A DNA stretch of 64,000 nt. It comes from Scatomorpha gallistercoris (GTDB taxonomy: Bacteria > Bacillota > Clostridia > Oscillospirales > Oscillospiraceae). The notes beneath the pieces were generated by a model. The model saw only the letters and a program-made list of their open reading frames with translations, ran no database searches and was not told where the DNA came from. The stretch spans positions 1-64,000 of the forward strand of contig DVFX01000015.1 of the NCBI GenBank assembly GCA_018713005.1, in the 5' to 3' direction. The first letter of the stretch is position 1; the number at the start of each line of letters is the position of its first letter. The position numbers and the translations under genes are program-made. This document shows, in pieces, positions 8,285-16,386 of this stretch.

Positions 8285-8316
8285 CAAAAAACCCCGGTGT
8301 AAACCGGGGTTTTTTA
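8285..8316. terminator. bidirectional terminator
   Basis: AAAAAACCCCGG-TGTAAA-CCGGGGTTTTTT separates the NSS gene from the convergent EamA gene. The stop codon of the EamA gene (8314-8316) falls inside the T-tract. Confidence 0.9.
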
Positions 8317-9207
8317 CGTCCTGCTTTCAGGGCGGCGCTGTGTGAATACGGGCAGATTGGGCAGCAGTATGCCGGACAGTATGAGCGCCGCGCCAAGCAG
8401 GCCGCTCACGCCGAGTGACTCGTGCAGGAACACCACGCCCAGCACCCCGGCGCTCAGCGGGCTGAGTGCGCAGAACATGGCCGCGCGCTCCGCAGTGGTT
8501 CCGCTCTGCGCCACGGGCTGAAGCGTGAAGCCGAAGATGGTGCATACAACGGCGAGGGCGAGTACGATGCCCCAGTCGGCCGCGCGGGCTGGCAGCGCGG
8601 GGGTCTCAAATATGAACGCCGCCGCCGAGGCCAGTACGGCGATGGTGCAGACCTGGCCTATACCCATGACCAGCGTGTCACCTGTGCGGCTCAGCCTGCC
8701 GGTGACAATTATGGCGCAGGCGTACAGCACGGCGGTGGCCAGACATATAAGCTCGCCGGGGCCGAAACCCTCAAAACCGGATCGGAGGGTCAGCAGCGCT
8801 ACGCCGGCGACGCTTGTAAGCGCGCTGAGCATCGTAACGCGCCCCGGTGCGCGGCGCGTTATTATCGCCGTCAGCAGCGGAACTATGACGACGGCGGTGT
8901 TCTCCAGGAACGAGGTTGTGGACGTGCTCGTGTGGCGCAGCGCCGTGGACTCGCAGGCCAGAACGGCAAAGAACACCGCCCCGATTATTGCCCCGCGGAG
9001 GAAAACCGCCATCCCGGCGGCGCGTATGCGGCGGCGGAACAGCGCAAGCAATATGAGCCCCGCCGTGGTAAAGCGCAGTGACATGAGAGTAAAGGCCTCC
9101 ATGTCCGCCAGCCCCAGCTTCAGCAGCAGCAGCGAGGTGCTGCGCGCAATTATGACGGCGGCTAGCAGGGCTTCGCTGCCGCGCTGCGTCAGAGTAAGTA
9201 TTTTCAT
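8314..9207 (-). CDS. EamA/DMT family transporter
   Basis: Drug/metabolite-transporter family membrane protein of 297 residues with two EamA repeats of about five helices each. The first repeat contains MSLRFTTAGLILLALFRRR; the second ends with the ALSPLSAGVLGVVFLHE pattern typical of the family. Members export amino acids, metabolites or drugs; the substrate is unknown here. The start at 9207 (MKILTLTQRG) is favoured, because an earlier start would place the promoter inside the gene, and GGAG lies just ahead. Divergent from a LysR gene across a region with two operator-like palindromes, so it is probably the target of that regulator. Confidence 0.88.
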   Translation of the reverse strand: MKILTLTQRGSEALLAAVIIARSTSLLLLKLGLADMEAFTLMSLRFTTAGLILLALFRRRIRAAGMAVFLRGAIIGAVFFAVLACESTALRHTSTSTTSFLENTAVVIVPLLTAIITRRAPGRVTMLSALTSVAGVALLTLRSGFEGFGPGELICLATAVLYACAIIVTGRLSRTGDTLVMGIGQVCTIAVLASAAAFIFETPALPARAADWGIVLALAVVCTIFGFTLQPVAQSGTTAERAAMFCALSPLSAGVLGVVFLHESLGVSGLLGAALILSGILLPNLPVFTQRRPESRT

Positions 9208-9242
9208 ATCGCTCTCCGTATCTTCGCGCTTTGATGTTGACA

Positions 9243-9311
9243 CAAGTATAGCGCGCGTATATACTTGAGTAAATAGCGAATAAATCATATTAAACTTGCG
9301 AATTACGCAAG
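9243..9311. promoter_or_regulatory. divergent promoters with two operator-like palindromes
   Basis: Minus-strand promoter for the EamA gene: TTTACT (9268-9273), 17 bp, TATACT (9245-9250). Plus-strand promoter for the LysR gene: TTGAGT (9265-9270), 17 bp, TATTAA (9288-9293). CAAGTATA-N9-TATACTTG (9243-9267) covers the -10 of the EamA promoter. CTTGCG-N5-CGCAAG (9295-9311) contains a T-N11-A LysR box just after the LysR -10 and before its ribosome binding site. Confidence 0.75.
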
Positions 9312-9325
9312 ATTAGGAGGTCTTG

Positions 9326-10204
9326 ATGGACACAGAAAAGTGCGCGGCGCTGCTCTGTGCGTTGGAGACGGGGAGCCTGTCGGCGGCGGCACAGCGGCTG
9401 GGATACACTGTTTCCGGCATGAGCCGTATGGTGCTGTCTATGGAAGCGGAGCTGGGCTTCAGGCTGCTGAGGCGCTCGCGCACGGGCGTTATGCCTACGC
9501 GCGAGTGTGAGCTGCTGCTGCCGTGCCTGCGCTCTATGGCCGGTATGGACGAGAACCTGAGGCAGCTGTCCGCGGGGATACGGGGACTGGAGACGGGCCG
9601 CGTAAGGGTCGGTATATCTTATCCGGCGTATTATACGGCGCTGGCCAGGGCGGTATCGGGCTTTTCGGACGAGCACCCGGGGGTTGAAATAGAGGTGTTT
9701 GAGGCGCGCAGCAGCGCCCTGGGCGCTATGCTGGAGGACAGTGAGGCAGATCTTTGCGTCATGAGCAGGCGAAGCGTGGACTGCGACTGGACACCGCTCA
9801 CGAACGACAGCCTGGCTGTCTGGCTGCCTGCCGGGCATCCGTTCTCCGGTCGTGAGGCCTATCCGGCCGCAGAGCTGGAGAATGAGGCGTATATAGATAT
9901 CGGACCGGGAGAGGACACAGACAATTCGCGCTTCCTGGCCGGGCAAGGCATTCGCGTCCGTACACGGGCCTCAACGTCGGACATATACGGCGCGCTTGCT
10001 CTGGTTGGGGCGGGGCTGGGCGTGGCGATGGTCAATTCACTGCTGGCGAGGGAGCTGGATACGGCCGGGCGCGCGGTGCTGCTGCCGCTGGACCCGCCGT
10101 ACAGCGTTGAGATAGGGGCGGCCTGTCGCCGACGCTCTGAGCTCAGTCCGGCGGCCAGGCGCTTCATAGATTACGCTTTGCCTGTGCTGCGCGGGCTTGA
10201 ATAA
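9326..10204 (+). CDS. LysR family transcriptional regulator
   Basis: LysR-type regulator of 292 residues. The helix-turn-helix lies around SLSAAAQRLGYTVSGMSRMV; the effector domain starts near RVRVGISYPAYY. The ATG at 9326 follows AGGAGG by five bases; a TTG immediately before it is a less likely start. It is transcribed divergently from the EamA transporter, and the shared promoter region carries inverted repeats of LysR type. It therefore probably represses or activates the transporter and controls itself. It ends at an 18-bp perfect terminator stem. Confidence 0.92.
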   Translation: MDTEKCAALLCALETGSLSAAAQRLGYTVSGMSRMVLSMEAELGFRLLRRSRTGVMPTRECELLLPCLRSMAGMDENLRQLSAGIRGLETGRVRVGISYPAYYTALARAVSGFSDEHPGVEIEVFEARSSALGAMLEDSEADLCVMSRRSVDCDWTPLTNDSLAVWLPAGHPFSGREAYPAAELENEAYIDIGPGEDTDNSRFLAGQGIRVRTRASTSDIYGALALVGAGLGVAMVNSLLARELDTAGRAVLLPLDPPYSVEIGAACRRRSELSPAARRFIDYALPVLRGLE

Positions 10205-10212
10205 AGGCGAAG

Positions 10213-10252
10213 AAACAACAGAGGCCGGACAGCAGTCCGGCCTCTGTTGTTT
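10213..10252. terminator. bidirectional terminator with 18-bp stem
   Basis: A perfect 18-bp stem (10213-10230 and 10235-10252) with loop AGCA follows the LysR gene and is also well placed for the convergent htrA gene. It is the longest perfect stem in the window. Confidence 0.9.
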
Positions 10253-10332
10253 TAGGGGGGTGAAGAAACGATATGAAGTGCTTGCTTTCTACTTGCTATC
10301 TATTCTAAACCGCTCGTTACGGATGGCGGGCT

Positions 10333-11796
10333 TCAGGCGGCCGGGAAGAAATAACCGGTCGGGCTGGTACTCGTATCCGTCTCGGGGACGGAGTCGAAGG
10401 TGACTGAGAGGGTCTGGTACTCGCCGGAGCGGTAGACGACGACCTCACAGGTCTCACCGGCGGAGTGGAAGGTCAGCTCCTGGGCGAGGTCGTCGCGGCT
10501 CTGTACATCATAGCCGTCGACCTGGGTGATGATATCGCCAACGAGTATGCCCGCGTTGTCGGCGGCGCTGCCGTCGGTGACGGAGAGCACATAGGCGCCC
10601 ATCGGCATGTTGTAGTACTGCTGAGCCATTGTATCTACGTCCTGTGCGGTTATGCCCAGGTAGGCTGGGTTGTCGTTGCTGCCGACCTGATGGCCGCCGT
10701 TGATGACCTCGTCGGCTATGCGCACGGCGTCGTCAATCGGGATGGCGAAGCCGATGCCCTCGGTGCTGGTACCGGAACTGCTGGTGTTGGGCTTGGCGGT
10801 GACAATGCCGACCACCTGGCCGTAAGCGTTGTACACGGGGCCGCCGGAGTTGCCCTCATTGACGGCGGCGGAAATCTGGAACATGTTCATCCTGCCCTCT
10901 TCGGTGGTAATCACACGGTCGGTGGCGGAGACAATGCCGGGGGTCATGGAGTAGGTGAGCTCACCGAGCGGATTGCCGACGGCGTAGACCGTATCGCCGA
11001 CGAGCAGGTCGCTGCTGCTGCCGAGAGTGGCGGCGGAAAGGCCGGTCGCGTCTATCTTGATGATGGCGACGTCGTTGTTGCGTTCAAAGCCGATTACCTC
11101 TGCGGTGTACTCTGTGGTGTCATAGCCGCTCTCGCTGGAGAACATGACGGTGATGGGGGAGTTGGTGTTGTAGGCGTCCTCAATGACGTGGTAGTTGGTG
11201 AGGATATAGCCGTCCTCGCTTATAACAAAGCCGGTGCCGGAGACGCTGCCCTGGACCTGCATGCCCCAGACGTTGGTGGTGGTTATGTCGGAGTTGATGC
11301 CGACAACCTGCTTCAGGGCGAGGTTATAATAGATGTCCCTGGCGCTCATTTCACCGCTGCTGTTGTTGGAGACGCTGGAGCCGGTGGTCGTGGGAGTATT
11401 CTCCTGGTTGAGCGTGGTCTGAGGCTGCGCGTCGTCGCCGTTTAGGCTGCCCGCGATCACTCCGCCGAAGCCGCCGCCGACCAGGGCGCACACCAGGCAC
11501 AGGGCCACGATAGCTGCGGCCGGCATACCGCGCCGCTGTTTCTTTTGCTTGGGCTCCTTGCGGCGGGCGCTGGGCGAATAGAAGTTGGGCGTCGAGGCCC
11601 CTTCGCCTTCGCTGGTGTAGTTGGCGTCACGGTAACCGGGGTCGTGATTTGACGATTCGTCCTGTGCGGCGTCAAAGCTCTTGCCCGCGTCCGGCTTCAC
11701 CATGCGATAGCTGCCGTCATCGGATGGAACGCTGCTGTTTCCGCTGCTTTCTGTGTTCTCGTTGTTCAGATTGTCGTTTTCATCATATGGATACAT
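10333..11796 (-). CDS. HtrA-like membrane-anchored serine protease
   Basis: Envelope quality-control protease of the S1C/DegP family, 487 residues. Residues 1-95 are polar and cytoplasmic, followed by one transmembrane helix (about 95-117) and a Thr/Ser linker. The trypsin-like domain holds the triad: His in TNYHVIED, Asp in NNDVAIIKID and Ser in NEGNSGGPV. A single PDZ domain closes the protein (about residues 380-475; GILVGDIITQVDG). This matches the HtrA/HtrB proteins of Firmicutes, which degrade misfolded proteins outside the membrane. GGGAGG precedes the ATG. It is a single gene; no clear promoter was pinned down in the AT-rich stretch upstream. Confidence 0.94.
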   Translation of the reverse strand: MYPYDENDNLNNENTESSGNSSVPSDDGSYRMVKPDAGKSFDAAQDESSNHDPGYRDANYTSEGEGASTPNFYSPSARRKEPKQKKQRRGMPAAAIVALCLVCALVGGGFGGVIAGSLNGDDAQPQTTLNQENTPTTTGSSVSNNSSGEMSARDIYYNLALKQVVGINSDITTTNVWGMQVQGSVSGTGFVISEDGYILTNYHVIEDAYNTNSPITVMFSSESGYDTTEYTAEVIGFERNNDVAIIKIDATGLSAATLGSSSDLLVGDTVYAVGNPLGELTYSMTPGIVSATDRVITTEEGRMNMFQISAAVNEGNSGGPVYNAYGQVVGIVTAKPNTSSSGTSTEGIGFAIPIDDAVRIADEVINGGHQVGSNDNPAYLGITAQDVDTMAQQYYNMPMGAYVLSVTDGSAADNAGILVGDIITQVDGYDVQSRDDLAQELTFHSAGETCEVVVYRSGEYQTLSVTFDSVPETDTSTSPTGYFFPAA

Positions 11797-11924
11797 GGTC
11801 TTTAACCTCCCATGTTTTTTGTTTACGCTGGTAATAATAAAGTCAATTTGTGAAATGGTTATGAACGAACTTCAGACTATATTTTAAATTAGGATTTAGA
11901 TTTCATTTAAGCCCTGAATGAGCG

Positions 11925-11955
11925 AAAAACCGCCCGGGCATATTTGCCCGGGCGG
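11925..11955 (-). terminator. terminator of the GntR/ABC operon
   Basis: CCGCCCGGGCA-AATA-TGCCCGGGCGG followed by TTTTT on the minus strand, 15 bases after the ABC permease stop codon. The region 11797-11924 is AT-rich and should hold the promoter of htrA. Confidence 0.9.
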
Positions 11956-11969
11956 CTGTCAGACTGCGT

Positions 11970-13769
11970 TCAGCCAAGTGAGGCAGAGGCGGTTTCGGCC
12001 AGGGTGTTGAGCTCCACGCCGTGAGCGAGCAGCCACTCGTTGGTGCGCTCCGAGTACACGGTCGGCACGGTGTAGAAATACGTCGATTGGCGTCCGCTCC
12101 CGCTGTTGACTGTTACGTTGAGCTCGATACGGCAATCGTAGACGCTGTTGTAGTACGTCTCGTCAGTCACATACCAGACGAGGCCAATCTTAGCCTCGCG
12201 CATGTCGGGAAGGATGCAGGTGTTGTACAGCTCTGCGGCTTCTTCTGATGTGAGCTCCAGCGCCTGCTCCTCCTGTATGCCGTCCTCGCTTAAGGCGGGA
12301 CGGAAGTACACAAAGGCTTCGGTTACGTTGGAGGGACGAAGCTGGCTCCAGGCCTCCTTGCGCGAGGCTATGCCCTCGTTGGAGTTCATAAGCTCTTCAA
12401 GCCCGGTAAGGGTGTCTGTGTCCGTGCCGGCTATGAAGTAGCGGCGCATCATTTCGCTGCCGTCGGCCATGCGGTACTGCAGATAGACACTTACGCCGCT
12501 CCAGCCGCCGCGCTCGGCTTCCTCATTTGTTTTGCGTCCCTCTATTGCGTTTTCGTGCAGGCTGATAGCCGCCTCGATGTGCTCGGACTCGTCGAACACG
12601 GCGGAGATACCAGAGGTGTCTACTGTGACGCTGCTGACTTTGGAGGGATCCGGCAGGTTTGTCTCATATCCAGTCGCGTCCAGCTCGCAGGACACTACAA
12701 AGACGCAGCAGAGCAGGCCGGTCAGGGCCCAGCCTATATAGCTCCGCCTGCTGCCGAACACGGCGAAGCTCTTGCTGAGCAGCATTTCGGCTCCAAAGTA
12801 TCCGATGAAGGCGCCCGCCGCCATGCACGCGGAGTACACCAGGGCGGGGCCGAGCCCGTCGCGCGGGGAATTGCCGAAGGGCAGGGTGTAGAGCATATTG
12901 CCCAGTATGAACGCGCAGGCCAGCGCGCAGACGTATTTGAAAACGGGTCTCACGGATGCGATTGCGACCACGTCGCCCGCGCTCTCAATATTGCGGCGCT
13001 TGTAAAGCGCCATTGAGGCTGGCAGCAGCATGGCGCCGAGCAGACCGTAGAGCATCATCCAGCTCCAGCCTGCCAGGGTTACCTGGTCTGTGGCGCCGTA
13101 TGTCGTGTAGACATTGCTTATCAGGTTGACGAGAGGAGAGAGCACATTGGCCCAGTTGGAGCCGGGGTTTACATAGCCGTAGCAGAACATGGACGGCACG
13201 ATCAGCCCCATATCACCCAGGGCGGAGGCGACGACGTTGACGGCGATAAACAGCAGCGGCATTATCACAATGTGCCCTGTCAGCTGCGCGCAGAGGGCGG
13301 CCAGGCCGAAATAGCACAGGGTCAGCAGGGAGACGGCGCCAAGCCACTGCGCCAGCGCGCCGAGGCCGGAGGCGCCGAACAGCGCCTCCACAGCCAGAGA
13401 TACGAGGAACACGAGCAGGTTTGCAGCCATAAGCGGCAGCAGACCCGCCGCTGCAAGGGACAGGAACATGGAGCCGCGGTCAACAGGCAGGGCGGCGAAG
13501 AAGCCGGCCGAGCGCTCGGAATAGAGGTGAGAGAACACGGCCATGGCAGCAGCACAGGCCGCCGCCGGGCAGAGCATGACGGCGGTGTTCGGTATGGAAT
13601 TGAGCACGAGCGAGTTCGCGTCCGTGGCCGTCCAGCGCGTGAGCGTGTCGATTATGCTGACTGGCAGCACAAGCATCCAGATGAAGGCGTAGACCGCCCA
13701 GATGGGCCAGAAGCGCAGGACGCTCTTTGCGAAAATGCCGCGCTCAAAGTGCAATGTCGCGGACTTCAC
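11970..13769 (-). CDS. ABC transporter permease of the GntR/ABC operon
   Basis: Integral membrane partner of the ATPase encoded just upstream, 599 residues from the GTG at 13769, which has GGGAGGTGAGGG ahead of it. It starts within the last 26 bases of the ATPase gene, so translation is probably coupled. Residues 1-380 hold about ten hydrophobic helices, including an ABC-2-like region. The remaining 220 residues are a soluble domain beginning near VSSVTVDTSGISAVFDESEH. Similar proteins accompany YtrA-type regulators in Firmicutes, where they respond to envelope stress or cell-wall antibiotics. The transported substrate is unknown. Confidence 0.8.
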   Translation of the reverse strand: MKSATLHFERGIFAKSVLRFWPIWAVYAFIWMLVLPVSIIDTLTRWTATDANSLVLNSIPNTAVMLCPAAACAAAMAVFSHLYSERSAGFFAALPVDRGSMFLSLAAAGLLPLMAANLLVFLVSLAVEALFGASGLGALAQWLGAVSLLTLCYFGLAALCAQLTGHIVIMPLLFIAVNVVASALGDMGLIVPSMFCYGYVNPGSNWANVLSPLVNLISNVYTTYGATDQVTLAGWSWMMLYGLLGAMLLPASMALYKRRNIESAGDVVAIASVRPVFKYVCALACAFILGNMLYTLPFGNSPRDGLGPALVYSACMAAGAFIGYFGAEMLLSKSFAVFGSRRSYIGWALTGLLCCVFVVSCELDATGYETNLPDPSKVSSVTVDTSGISAVFDESEHIEAAISLHENAIEGRKTNEEAERGGWSGVSVYLQYRMADGSEMMRRYFIAGTDTDTLTGLEELMNSNEGIASRKEAWSQLRPSNVTEAFVYFRPALSEDGIQEEQALELTSEEAAELYNTCILPDMREAKIGLVWYVTDETYYNSVYDCRIELNVTVNSGSGRQSTYFYTVPTVYSERTNEWLLAHGVELNTLAETASASLG

Positions 13770-14640
13770 GTCCCTCACCTCCCAGCTCGTATATGAATAT
13801 CTCCTCCAGCGTGAGGGGCACGGCGTCCACAAAGAGGGGGCCCTCGCGCTCTATGCGCTCCGTGACCGCCTCGGGCGAGCCCCGGACGATGAGGGTTTTA
13901 AGCTTGCCGGGGCCGGAGATGTGCATGACGTCCAGCCAGGCGGGAATCTCCCTGCCCTCGGGCATGACCAGCTGTATCTTACATATATTCTCCTGCAGCT
14001 CAGAGAGCTGACGCTCCAGCAGCATCCTGCCGTTGTGTATGAAGCCGACGTTGTCGCACACGTCCTCAAGCTCGCGCAGGTTGTGCGACGAGACGAGTAC
14101 GCCAATACCGTGCTCAGCCACGTCGGAGAGCAGCAGAGACCAGACCTGACGGCGCATTACGGGGTCCAGGCCGTCGACCGGCTCGTCCAGTACAAGCAGC
14201 TCAGGCCGCATGGAGAGGGCCAGCCAGAAGGCGGCCTGCTTCTTCATGCCTCGCGAAAAGCGCCTTATCGGCATCTTGCGGTCTATGGGGAAGGCTTCGG
14301 CCAAGCGTTCGAAGCGCTCGGCGTCGAAGCTCGGGAACACGCTTTTGTAAAAGCGCATCATGTCGTTGACGTTGGCCTGCGGGAAGTAGAACACTTCGTC
14401 GGGGATGTAGGCCATGCGCGCCTTGACAGCGGTGTTTTCAAACACCGGCTCCCCGTCGGCAAGCACCTGCCCGCTGTCTGCGCGCAGTATGCCCGTTATG
14501 TGGCGTATGGCGGTTGCTTTGCCCGCTCCGTTCGGCCCTACCAGCCCGTAGACCGCGCCGGAGGGTATGTGCATGTCCAGTCCGTCCAGGGCCTGATGAG
14601 CGCCGAAGCACTTTTTTACCCCGATAAGTTCAATTATCAT
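13744..14640 (-). CDS. ABC transporter ATP-binding protein with altered Walker A
   Basis: ATPase of a GntR-ABC operon, 298 residues. The signature FSRGMKKQ, Walker B LLVLDEPVDGLDP and the switch histidine in LVSSHN are all present. Walker A reads GPNGAGKAT: the Ser/Thr that follows the lysine and holds magnesium is alanine (codon GCA). The rest of the protein looks intact, so it is either a real variant with reduced activity or a single-base difference. The ATG at 14640 overlaps the end of the GntR gene by 11 bases and has GGAGGGCGG ahead of it. It pairs with the permease encoded downstream. Confidence 0.9.
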   Translation of the reverse strand: MIIELIGVKKCFGAHQALDGLDMHIPSGAVYGLVGPNGAGKATAIRHITGILRADSGQVLADGEPVFENTAVKARMAYIPDEVFYFPQANVNDMMRFYKSVFPSFDAERFERLAEAFPIDRKMPIRRFSRGMKKQAAFWLALSMRPELLVLDEPVDGLDPVMRRQVWSLLLSDVAEHGIGVLVSSHNLRELEDVCDNVGFIHNGRMLLERQLSELQENICKIQLVMPEGREIPAWLDVMHISGPGKLKTLIVRGSPEAVTERIEREGPLFVDAVPLTLEEIFIYELGGEGREVRDIAL

Positions 14641-15001
14641 CGTGCGCCGCCCTCCCATCTATCCTGTCCTTGAGCTCCTCCGCCGTGAGTCCGAGGTAGG
14701 TCAGCTCCTCCACGGCGTCGTCAAAGGCGCGCAGCAGCTCGTCACGCCGCGCGGAGTCCACGCCCGCCATCTCGCGGGCAAAGCTGCCCTTGCCGGGCAC
14801 GGAGACGATGTAGCCCTCGTGCTCAAGCTCGCGGTAGGCGCGCTGAATGGTGTTCGGGTTTATAACGAGCTGGCTGGCCAGCTCTCGCACGGAGGGCAGC
14901 TTCTCATCCGGCGGCAGCGCGCCGGACACTATGAGCCGCCGCAGCGAGTCCTTGACCTGCTCATAGATGGGACGCGAATCCCGGAAATTTATTGAAATCA
15001 T
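14630..15001 (-). CDS. GntR family regulator, YtrA type
   Basis: Short GntR regulator of 123 residues. The N-terminal winged helix domain (PIYEQVKDSLRRLIVSG, then LPSVRELASQLVINPNTIQR) is followed by only a small helical tail, as in the YtrA subfamily. It is first in an operon with an ABC ATPase and permease, the classical ytrA arrangement. These regulators repress their own operon and release it under cell-envelope stress. A perfect palindrome downstream of the promoter -10 box (15019-15037) is the likely operator. The ATG at 15001 has GGGGTGAGG upstream. Confidence 0.9.
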   Translation of the reverse strand: MISINFRDSRPIYEQVKDSLRRLIVSGALPPDEKLPSVRELASQLVINPNTIQRAYRELEHEGYIVSVPGKGSFAREMAGVDSARRDELLRAFDDAVEELTYLGLTAEELKDRIDGRAAHDDN

Positions 15002-15018
15002 CGCCTCACCCCGCAACC

Positions 15019-15037
15019 GTATTAGTCAACTTAATAC
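15019..15037. promoter_or_regulatory. probable GntR/YtrA operator
   Basis: GTATTA-N7-TAATAC is a perfect inverted repeat lying between the -10 box (15042-15047) and the start codon of the GntR gene. Its position and symmetry fit autorepression by the first gene of the operon. Confidence 0.7.
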
Positions 15038-15041
15038 AGTT

Positions 15042-15071
15042 AGGATACACCACCTGAAAGCAGTATGTCAA
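15042..15071 (-). promoter_or_regulatory. promoter of the GntR/ABC operon
   Basis: Perfect TTGACA (15066-15071), 18-bp spacer, TATCCT (15042-15047) on the minus strand. Confidence 0.7.
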
Positions 15072-15111
15072 GCGATTGTATCAAAGTTGTATCATGTCGG
15101 CCCCAATTAGC

Positions 15112-15139
15112 AAAAAAGGAAGGCCCATCGGGCCTTCCT
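15112..15139 (-). terminator. terminator of the yabP-yabQ-divIC-yabR cluster
   Basis: AGGAAGGCCC-GAT-GGGCCTTCCT followed by TTTTT on the minus strand, 12 bases after the yabR stop codon. Confidence 0.85.
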
Positions 15140-15150
15140 GTAAAGCTTTA

Positions 15151-15618
15151 TCAGCGCGAGCGGCGGCGTGTGCGGTGGTCTGCGTACATCTTGTTGTCGG
15201 CCATGCGGCTGTCGGACTCCTGCATGAAGTGTTTGAGTTTGTCCTCGAAGCTGGCGTCGTTGGTCGGGCCGTTTGCATGCGGCACGCTCTGCCTGTTGTA
15301 GTAGGGGCCGCTGTGGCTGCTGCGCGGCTGGCTGTTGCTGTACTGCCTGGGAGCGCGGCTCGGCCTGGCGTTCTGCGTTTCCGGGATCTCCGCCTTCTTC
15401 ATGGAGAGGTTTATCTTCCCGTCGTCGGCTATGCCGATAATTTTGACCTTTACGGTCTGTCCGTCCTGGACGTAGTCGTGTACGTCGTTTACGAATGTGT
15501 TGGCGATCTCGGATATGTGGACGAGTCCGCTTTTGCCGTCGGGCAGAGCTACAAAAGCCCCAAATTTGGTAATGCCGGTTACCTTGCCTTCGAGTACCAT
15601 TCCCACCTGCAGCTGCAT
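15151..15618 (-). CDS. yabR: S1 domain RNA-binding protein, YabR-like
   Basis: Small S1-domain protein of 155 residues. The S1 fold spans residues 1-75 (VGMVLEGKVTGITKFGAFV, then LVHISEIAN and VKVKIIGID-like strands). A basic, Asn/Arg/Ser-rich tail of 70 residues follows. Relatives include YabR and general stress protein 13/CvfD, which bind RNA or ribosomes. The name rests mainly on position: the order yabP, yabQ, divIC, yabR is that of Bacillus subtilis. It is the last gene before a strong terminator. The exact RNA target is unknown. Confidence 0.85.
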   Translation of the reverse strand: MQLQVGMVLEGKVTGITKFGAFVALPDGKSGLVHISEIANTFVNDVHDYVQDGQTVKVKIIGIADDGKINLSMKKAEIPETQNARPSRAPRQYSNSQPRSSHSGPYYNRQSVPHANGPTNDASFEDKLKHFMQESDSRMADNKMYADHRTRRRSR

Positions 15619-15627
15619 GTTTTTTCT

Positions 15628-15918
15628 TTATCCCCCTGTATGATATTGCTGTGAATCTATCTCGTCAGGGTATACGAGGCCGAGCCTCTCCCTGGCAAGT
15701 CCTTCAATGACGGATGCCCTGTCAGCCCGGCCTTCGCGCAAAAGCTCTTCAAGCCCGGCGTTTTCCCTCCTCAACTCCGAGGCCCGTTCACTCAGCGCGT
15801 CCCTTGTCCGACTGTATCTCTCTATCTCCGCCCCGGCGGCGGCCAGACCGGCCAGAGCGTACAGAGACAGGGCGGCCGCGGCCAGAAGAGTAATCATACC
15901 TGCCCTTCCGTGCTTCAC
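15628..15918 (-). CDS. divIC: septum formation initiator, DivIC/FtsB family
   Basis: Bitopic cell-division protein of 96 residues that forms a complex with FtsL and DivIB at the septum. It has a short basic N-terminus, one transmembrane helix (about residues 7-28) and an extracytoplasmic coiled coil (SERASELRRENAGLEELLRE). The usual C-terminal motif follows as ARERLGLVYPDE. It begins inside the 3' end of yabQ and shares up to 131 bases with it in another frame. An ATG at 15897 is an alternative start, but the overlap would remain above 100 bases. Confidence 0.88.
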   Translation of the reverse strand: MKHGRAGMITLLAAAALSLYALAGLAAAGAEIERYSRTRDALSERASELRRENAGLEELLREGRADRASVIEGLARERLGLVYPDEIDSQQYHTGG

Positions 15919-16384
15919 GGCGCTTGCTCCCTTCGTATTTTCCCGGCCGCCTTTTGGCCCGCCGGTTGCTTAACATTTTAAACCCACAGCGGACTTTTGA
16001 AAAGATATTTTTTTCAATTTTTTTGATTTTCCTGATTATGCTCAATTTATCAGCCGCTTTGCTGAGCACCTTGCCCAAATTATTAACAAGTTTATATAAA
16101 AACAGACAAATCGGGCGAGACAGCGTGAGCAGATAAGCAGCCAATCCGGCGCCCAGGCAGCAGAGCATAAACCACCTCAGGCGGCCGTCGCCGGGACCCA
16201 GGGCGAACACAAAGAGCGAAAAGCCTGCGGCTATGCAATAGAGCGCGTCCAGCGCCGCCCGGCTGGACTTGCGCGCAGCGCTGTGCCGGAGCGCACGGAC
16301 GAGGTCATAACCAAATCCAAGGAGCGCCCCGGACAGGAGCGAATACACCGCTTGGACGGCCTGTGCGGACAGAGAAAGCTCCAT
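15788..16384 (-). CDS. yabQ: spore cortex protein YabQ
   Basis: Membrane protein needed for spore cortex formation, acting in the mother cell. It has 198 residues with a start just after yabP (two bases between stop and start). Residues 1-100 contain the family pattern SLLSGALLGFGYDLVRALRH and four hydrophobic helices. The C-terminal half is very basic (KKIEKNIFSK, then many Arg/Gly/Ser). The last 40 or so residues are read from sequence that also encodes the start of DivIC, and they look like low-complexity Arg/Gly, so their importance is doubtful. Confidence 0.85.
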   Translation of the reverse strand: MELSLSAQAVQAVYSLLSGALLGFGYDLVRALRHSAARKSSRAALDALYCIAAGFSLFVFALGPGDGRLRWFMLCCLGAGLAAYLLTLSRPICLFLYKLVNNLGKVLSKAADKLSIIRKIKKIEKNIFSKVRCGFKMLSNRRAKRRPGKYEGSKRREARKGRYDYSSGRGRPVSVRSGRSGRRRGGDREIQSDKGRAE

Positions 16385-16386
16385 AG

